From the NCBI GenBank assembly GCA_025355705.1, contig JANXZD010000138.1, positions 1 through 11,140 on the forward strand: a DNA stretch of 11,140 nt. Direction: 5' to 3'. Each line of letters begins with the position of its first letter. The first letter of the stretch is position 1. Below are positions 8,313 to 11,140 of the stretch, one piece after another. The DNA comes from Bacteroidota bacterium (GTDB taxonomy: Bacteria; Bacteroidota; Ignavibacteria; UBA10030; UBA8401). The notes under the pieces are model-generated. The model searched no databases. It was not told the DNA's origin and worked only from the letters and a program-made list of their open reading frames with translations. Both the position numbers and the translations under genes were made by a program.

Positions 8313-9302
8313 ATGGATCTATCAACTAGCTATCTCGGAATGAACCTTAAGAATCCAATCGTTCCATCGGCATCACCTATGTCACGCACGGTCGGCAGTG
8401 TTCGTTTAATGGAAGACTACGGAGCATCTGCGGTCGTCATGTATTCGATCTTTGAAGAACAGATCCGTCATGAAACAAAAGAATTATATCATCATCTTAC
8501 CGTACATGCGGAAAGTTATGCTGAAGCAACATCATACTTTCCTGAAGCACATGAATATCACACTGGACCGGATGAATACCTTAACCACATTCGAAAATTA
8601 AAAGAGGCCGTCTCTATTCCGATCATTGGCAGCATTAACGGCGTAACGGATGGCGGATGGGTGGAATATGCAAAACTGATCCAGCAGGCAGGTGCTGATG
8701 CGTTGGAATTGAACATCTATTACATCCCCACCGATCCGAATATGAGCAGTGACGACATCGAACAATCATACCTAGACATTGTGAAAGATGTTCGGAATCA
8801 AGTAACTATTCCTGTAGCAGTAAAACTATCACCATACTTTACATCGCTTGCCAACGTTGCAAAACGACTCGATACCATCGGCGTGAACGGACTGGTGTTA
8901 TTCAATCGTTTCTACCAACCCGATATCAATCTTGACACATTAAGTGTAGAACCGGGCGTTGTGCTCAGCAGTTCAGACTCCTTACGGTTACCGCTGCGAT
9001 GGATCGGTATCTTATATAAAAAGATCAATGCCGATCTCGCTGCAACAACAGGCGTCCATACTGCAGAAGATGTTTTGAAATTGATCATGGCCGGTGCAAA
9101 TGTTACGATGATGTGTTCAGCATTACTTCGTCATGGTCCGAGAAAGATCCGTGAAGTACTCACCGGCGTTCAGCAATGGATGGTGGAACACGAATATGAA
9201 TCGTTCAACGATATGCGCGGAAGTATGAGCCACCAATCCGTCGCTGATCCGTCCTCGTTTGAACGGGCAAACTATATGAAGGCGTTACAATCGTATATGT
9301 AA
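8313..9302 (+). CDS. Dihydroorotate dehydrogenase-like flavoprotein (catalytic Cys/Ser absent)
   Basis: The 329-residue protein has the FMN TIM-barrel fold of the DHOD family. The N-terminus reads LSTSYLGMNLKNPIVPSASP. PVAVKLSP carries the conserved lysine (K171). TTGVHTAEDVLKLIMAGAN (245-263) is the usual phosphate-binding end of the barrel, followed by SALL. Where class 1 enzymes have LNxSCPN with the catalytic Cys (or Ser in class 2), this protein has ELNIYYIPTDP (133-142), with tyrosines instead. So it probably does not oxidise dihydroorotate in the normal way. Databases carry such proteins as 'DHOD-like'. The family is known to sit beside nifJ in several phyla (recalled). GGAG lies nine bases before the ATG, and the gene starts 60 bases after nifJ, so the two are likely co-transcribed. 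It could be an electron-transfer flavoprotein partner of PFOR or a reductase of another substrate; the substrate is unknown. It is not a pyrimidine-synthesis gene by context: no pyr genes lie nearby. Confidence 0.88.
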   Translation: MDLSTSYLGMNLKNPIVPSASPMSRTVGSVRLMEDYGASAVVMYSIFEEQIRHETKELYHHLTVHAESYAEATSYFPEAHEYHTGPDEYLNHIRKLKEAVSIPIIGSINGVTDGGWVEYAKLIQQAGADALELNIYYIPTDPNMSSDDIEQSYLDIVKDVRNQVTIPVAVKLSPYFTSLANVAKRLDTIGVNGLVLFNRFYQPDINLDTLSVEPGVVLSSSDSLRLPLRWIGILYKKINADLAATTGVHTAEDVLKLIMAGANVTMMCSALLRHGPRKIREVLTGVQQWMVEHEYESFNDMRGSMSHQSVADPSSFERANYMKALQSYM

Positions 9303-9310
9303 ATTAATTT

Positions 9311-9341
9311 CACCGGTCAAACGCCAATCATTTGACCGGTG
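9311..9341 (+). terminator. Perfect 11-bp hairpin after the nifJ/DHOD-like operon
   Basis: CACCGGTCAAA (9311-9321) and TTTGACCGGTG (9331-9341) form a perfect stem with a nine-base loop, eight bases past the stop codon. Position favours transcript termination or 3'-end protection. No T-run follows, so it is not a classical intrinsic terminator. It could instead be an operator for the following rrf2 gene. Confidence 0.5.
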
Positions 9342-9360
9342 ACAAGCGTTATTGCTTGTC
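9341..9360 (+). promoter_or_regulatory. Second small hairpin upstream of rrf2
   Basis: GACAAGC (9341-9347) and GCTTGTC (9354-9360) form a perfect 7-bp stem with loop GTTATT. It abuts the 9311-9341 hairpin, sharing one base, and ends 26 bases before the rrf2 start. It could be an operator or a leader structure. Confidence 0.45.
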
Positions 9361-9386
9361 TAACCACAATCAGAAGTGAGGATGTT

Positions 9387-9821
9387 ATGTCAGTTTTTTT
9401 CAGCAGGCAATGCGAATATGCAATACAATCAGTGATCTACCTTGCGCAAAAAAAAGAAGGTCAATTGACGACCATTAAAGAGATCTCGTCGCACTTGAAG
9501 ATCCCGTTCCATTTTCTCGGTAAGATCTTTCAAAAACTATCACGTAAAAAATTACTGCACTCAATGAAAGGTGTTTCCGGCGGATTCTGTCTTGCCAAGC
9601 CGGCAAGTGAAATCGTCTTACTGGATATTATTTTAGCGGTAGACGGACCGGATGTTATGAATTTGTGCGTGCTTGGCTATAAAGAATGCAGTAAGACCGA
9701 GCCGTGTCCAATGCACAACGAATGGAAAGAGACCAAAGAAACATTCTTCGCTTCATTGAACAAAAAGAACATTCTCGAGATAGGAAAAAATATTAAAAAA
9801 GATGGATATAGTGCAGTGTAA
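9387..9821 (+). CDS. Rrf2-family transcriptional regulator with three-Cys Fe-S motif
   Basis: The 144-residue protein is a typical Rrf2 (IscR/NsrR-like) regulator, a dimeric winged-helix DNA-binding protein. The N-terminus FFSRQCEYAIQSVIYLAQ (4-21) is the family opening. The helix-turn-helix spans about 27-50, followed by the wing KGVSGGFCLAKP (61-72). Cysteines C94, C101 and C107 (C-X6-C-X5-C, ending CPMHNEW) are where Rrf2 proteins bind a [2Fe-2S] or [4Fe-4S] cluster, so Fe-S, oxygen or NO sensing is likely. The ATG at 9387 is chosen over an in-frame GTG at 9339 because it gives the conserved N-terminus, has GAGG just upstream, and keeps the 9311-9341 hairpin outside the gene. It lies 84 bases after the DHOD-like gene on the same strand. 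Its targets are unknown; itself, the nifJ operon and the downstream Fe-S protein are the natural candidates. Confidence 0.92.
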   Translation: MSVFFSRQCEYAIQSVIYLAQKKEGQLTTIKEISSHLKIPFHFLGKIFQKLSRKKLLHSMKGVSGGFCLAKPASEIVLLDIILAVDGPDVMNLCVLGYKECSKTEPCPMHNEWKETKETFFASLNKKNILEIGKNIKKDGYSAV

Positions 9822-9824
9822 TCC

Positions 9825-9860
9825 GTAACGACACTTATCAATATTGATAAGTGTCGTTAC
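9825..9860. repeat. Perfect 36-bp palindrome between rrf2 and the membrane Fe-S gene
   Basis: The left half GTAACGACACTTATCAAT (9825-9842) is followed directly by its exact reverse complement (9843-9860), three bases past the rrf2 stop. TGCAGT (9812-9817) and ACTGCA (9861-9866) can extend the stem past a seven-base bulge on the left. No T-tract follows on either side, so it is either an unusual bidirectional terminator or a protein-binding site with dyad symmetry. Confidence 0.85.
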
Positions 9861-9940
9861 ACTGCAATTCAATCCTCTGCACTCGGTTCCGTCATTTTGT
9901 ATTGTATAGTTTTATATCGATCGATCAATTGTTACCCTCT

Positions 9941-11113
9941 ATGAATAATGATACTTCCATTGATACACCTGCAGTTGATATTCAGACAAATAACTCTGAA
10001 TACAAAGCCGCTCCTTCTTCCATAAAAAAGATTCCGAACGAAATGAGAAGGAAAAAATTCAAAGCAGACCTTTCATTACACTGGTACAAAAGACTTATTA
10101 ACCGGTTGAAAAATGATTTTCAATTCTTTCGTTCATCAGTCCAATTAGCATTTGCACTGCTCTGTGCATGGATCGGAATTGAATTTTATCTTTTCATGAA
10201 ATGGGGAATGTCGGAAGGAAACGTACCATTCGCGGAACGACCACCGGGCGTTGAGGGATTCCTTCCGATCAGCGCATTGATGGGATTGCTGCATTGGATC
10301 TCCGGTGGTATGATCAACACGATCCATCCAGCAGGAACGATCATTCTTGTTGCGATCATTGTGGTAAGCATTATCATGAAAAAATCGTTCTGCAGCTGGA
10401 TGTGTCCTATTGGAACGTTAAGTGAATCATTATGGATGCTCGGACAACAGTTGTTCAAAAAAAATATCACTCTTTGGACTTGGCTCGATTATCCGCTTCG
10501 CTCGCTGAAATATTTATTATTGTTCTTCTTTACATTCTCCATCTTAAAAATGAGCATCGAAGATCTGAATGTGTTCATTGATAGTCCGTACAATAAGGTT
10601 GCCGATATCAAAATGTATCTCTTCTTTGCAGAGATCACTCCTTTTGCATTATGGACGATCATCATTTTAATGCTTGCTTCCGTTGTCATCAAGAATTTTT
10701 GGTGCAGATTTCTCTGCCCATACGGCGCGTTACTTGGAATTGCCGGACTCCTTTCACCGTTTCGTATTACACGCGTAAAAGAGACATGCATTGATTGTGA
10801 ACTCTGCACGAAAGTATGCCCTTCCAATATTAAAGTCCATCAGGTCGGGCAAGTATGGAGCGACGAATGCACAAGTTGCATGCGATGCATCGAAGAATGT
10901 CCTGTAAAAGAAACGCTGATATTGCGCTCAATAAAAAAATCTGCTTCCGTTTCGCCATTCGTGTTTGGAACATTGGTCGTTGGCATATTCATCGCTGTTA
11001 CCGGACTTGGAATATTGACGGGACATTGGAAGAATTCCATTCCAAAGGATGAATATGCCAACGACCAATGTTCCAAACACGAATGGCGAAACGGAAGCAG
11101 ATTTTTTTATTGA
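9941..11113 (+). CDS. NapH/CcoG-like membrane protein with two [4Fe-4S] ferredoxin motifs (C-terminus unreliable)
   Basis: The visible frame gives 390 residues. A charged cytoplasmic N-terminus (1-60) is followed by hydrophobic segments near 66-86, 131-146, 188-205, 226-250 and 339-359. Two CX3CP motifs occur as CSWMCP (151-156) and CRFLCP (255-260). Two ferredoxin motifs follow: C283/286/289/293 (CIDCELCTKVCP) and C310/313/316/320 (CTSCMRCIEECP). This layout is that of NapH-type quinol-linked proteins and of the CcoG/RdxA/NosR C-terminal group, which pass electrons between quinones or cytoplasmic donors and redox partners. The exact partner is unknown. The ATG at 9941 is preferred over an in-frame GTG at 9851 lying inside the palindrome. 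No clear ribosome site is seen. From about residue 369 (position 11048) the sequence is the reverse complement of 10901-10993, so the last 21 residues are antisense of the gene itself and probably artefactual; the true gene likely continues beyond. Confidence 0.85.
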   Translation: MNNDTSIDTPAVDIQTNNSEYKAAPSSIKKIPNEMRRKKFKADLSLHWYKRLINRLKNDFQFFRSSVQLAFALLCAWIGIEFYLFMKWGMSEGNVPFAERPPGVEGFLPISALMGLLHWISGGMINTIHPAGTIILVAIIVVSIIMKKSFCSWMCPIGTLSESLWMLGQQLFKKNITLWTWLDYPLRSLKYLLLFFFTFSILKMSIEDLNVFIDSPYNKVADIKMYLFFAEITPFALWTIIILMLASVVIKNFWCRFLCPYGALLGIAGLLSPFRITRVKETCIDCELCTKVCPSNIKVHQVGQVWSDECTSCMRCIEECPVKETLILRSIKKSASVSPFVFGTLVVGIFIAVTGLGILTGHWKNSIPKDEYANDQCSKHEWRNGSRFFY

Positions 11114-11140
11114 GCGCAATATCAGCGTTTCTTTTACAGG
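10901..11140. repeat. 93-bp perfect inverted repeat with 54-base spacer at the window edge
   Basis: Bases 10901-10993 are repeated exactly as reverse complement at 11048-11140, with 54 bases between. The left arm is conserved coding sequence of the membrane Fe-S gene, running from just after its last cluster cysteine into the final hydrophobic segment. The right arm reaches the last base of the window, so the true arm length may be greater. A perfect 93-bp fold-back inside a coding gene is best explained by a chimeric read or amplification, or an assembly error at a contig end. Confidence 0.93.

Noticed and set aside
9339..9386. GTG at 9339 as the rrf2 start
   Set aside because: It would add 16 residues unlike the family's N-terminus and overlap the hairpin; the ATG at 9387 has a GAGG site and gives the usual Rrf2 opening.
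9831..9852. FNR/CRP-like site in the palindrome
   Set aside because: FNR boxes read TTGAT-N4-ATCAA; the palindrome centre reads ATCAATATTGAT, with the half-sites in the opposite order, so it does not match.
9898..9925. Possible -10 box TATAGT and palindrome ATCGATCGAT upstream of the membrane Fe-S gene
   Set aside because: No -35 at proper spacing and no Bacteroidota-type -33/-7 match; the 10-bp palindrome is short enough to be chance in this AT-rich stretch.
9851..9940. GTG at 9851 as the start of the membrane Fe-S protein
   Set aside because: It lies inside the 36-bp palindrome and adds 30 residues with no sign of conservation or a ribosome site; the ATG at 9941 is the simpler start.
10928..11119. 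A 63-codon minus-strand open frame sharing both ends with the membrane Fe-S protein
   Set aside because: It is a mirror image created by the 93-bp inverted repeat; its first 24 and last 21 residues are the same peptides as in the plus-strand gene.

Overview
This window looks like ordinary chromosomal sequence from an anaerobic or facultatively anaerobic bacterium of the Bacteroidota/Chlorobi/Ignavibacteria kind. That placement is an inference. It rests on moderate AT richness, AT-rich spacers between start codons and weak AGGA/GGAG ribosome sites, a DnaQ-like exonuclease with an FGKNKG tail, and a pyruvate:ferredoxin oxidoreductase gene followed by a dihydroorotate-dehydrogenase-like gene. 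I see no rRNA, tRNA, CRISPR array, transposase or phage gene.

Left part, minus strand (1-3163). The left edge cuts a gene for a secreted protein of unknown function. As written, an 11-base G/C run just after its start codon throws it out of frame. Upstream of it, on the same strand, is ccmF, which encodes a cytochrome c haem lyase and has all four expected haem-related histidines and the WWD motif. A perfect 17-bp-stem terminator separates the two. A 358-base spacer (3164-3521) follows, holding a 98-bp imperfect inverted-repeat element that looks like a dispersed intergenic repeat.

Right part, plus strand (3522-11140). A DEDDh 3'-5' exonuclease gene comes first. A 375-base spacer follows with a textbook sigma-54 -24/-12 promoter. 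Then come nifJ (single-chain pyruvate:ferredoxin oxidoreductase), a gene for a dihydroorotate-dehydrogenase-like flavoprotein that lacks the usual catalytic Cys/Ser, an Rrf2 regulator with three likely Fe-S cysteines, and a NapH/CcoG-like membrane protein with two [4Fe-4S] ferredoxin motifs. Strong hairpins or palindromes lie between these genes at 8259-8289, 9311-9341, 9341-9360 and 9825-9860.

A reasonable reading is a low-potential electron module. NifJ makes reduced ferredoxin from pyruvate, the flavoprotein and the membrane Fe-S protein may handle electrons nearby, and the Rrf2 protein may sense Fe-S or redox state. Only the NifJ reaction is secure; the links between the genes are inferred from adjacency.

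The last 240 bases form a 93-bp perfect inverted repeat running to the window edge inside the membrane Fe-S gene. It is probably a fold-back chimera or assembly artefact, so the C-terminus of that last protein should not be trusted. I found no convincing undescribed system. The most useful leads are the poly-G frameshift, the sigma-54 promoter, the atypical flavoprotein, the palindromes around rrf2 and the terminal inverted repeat.
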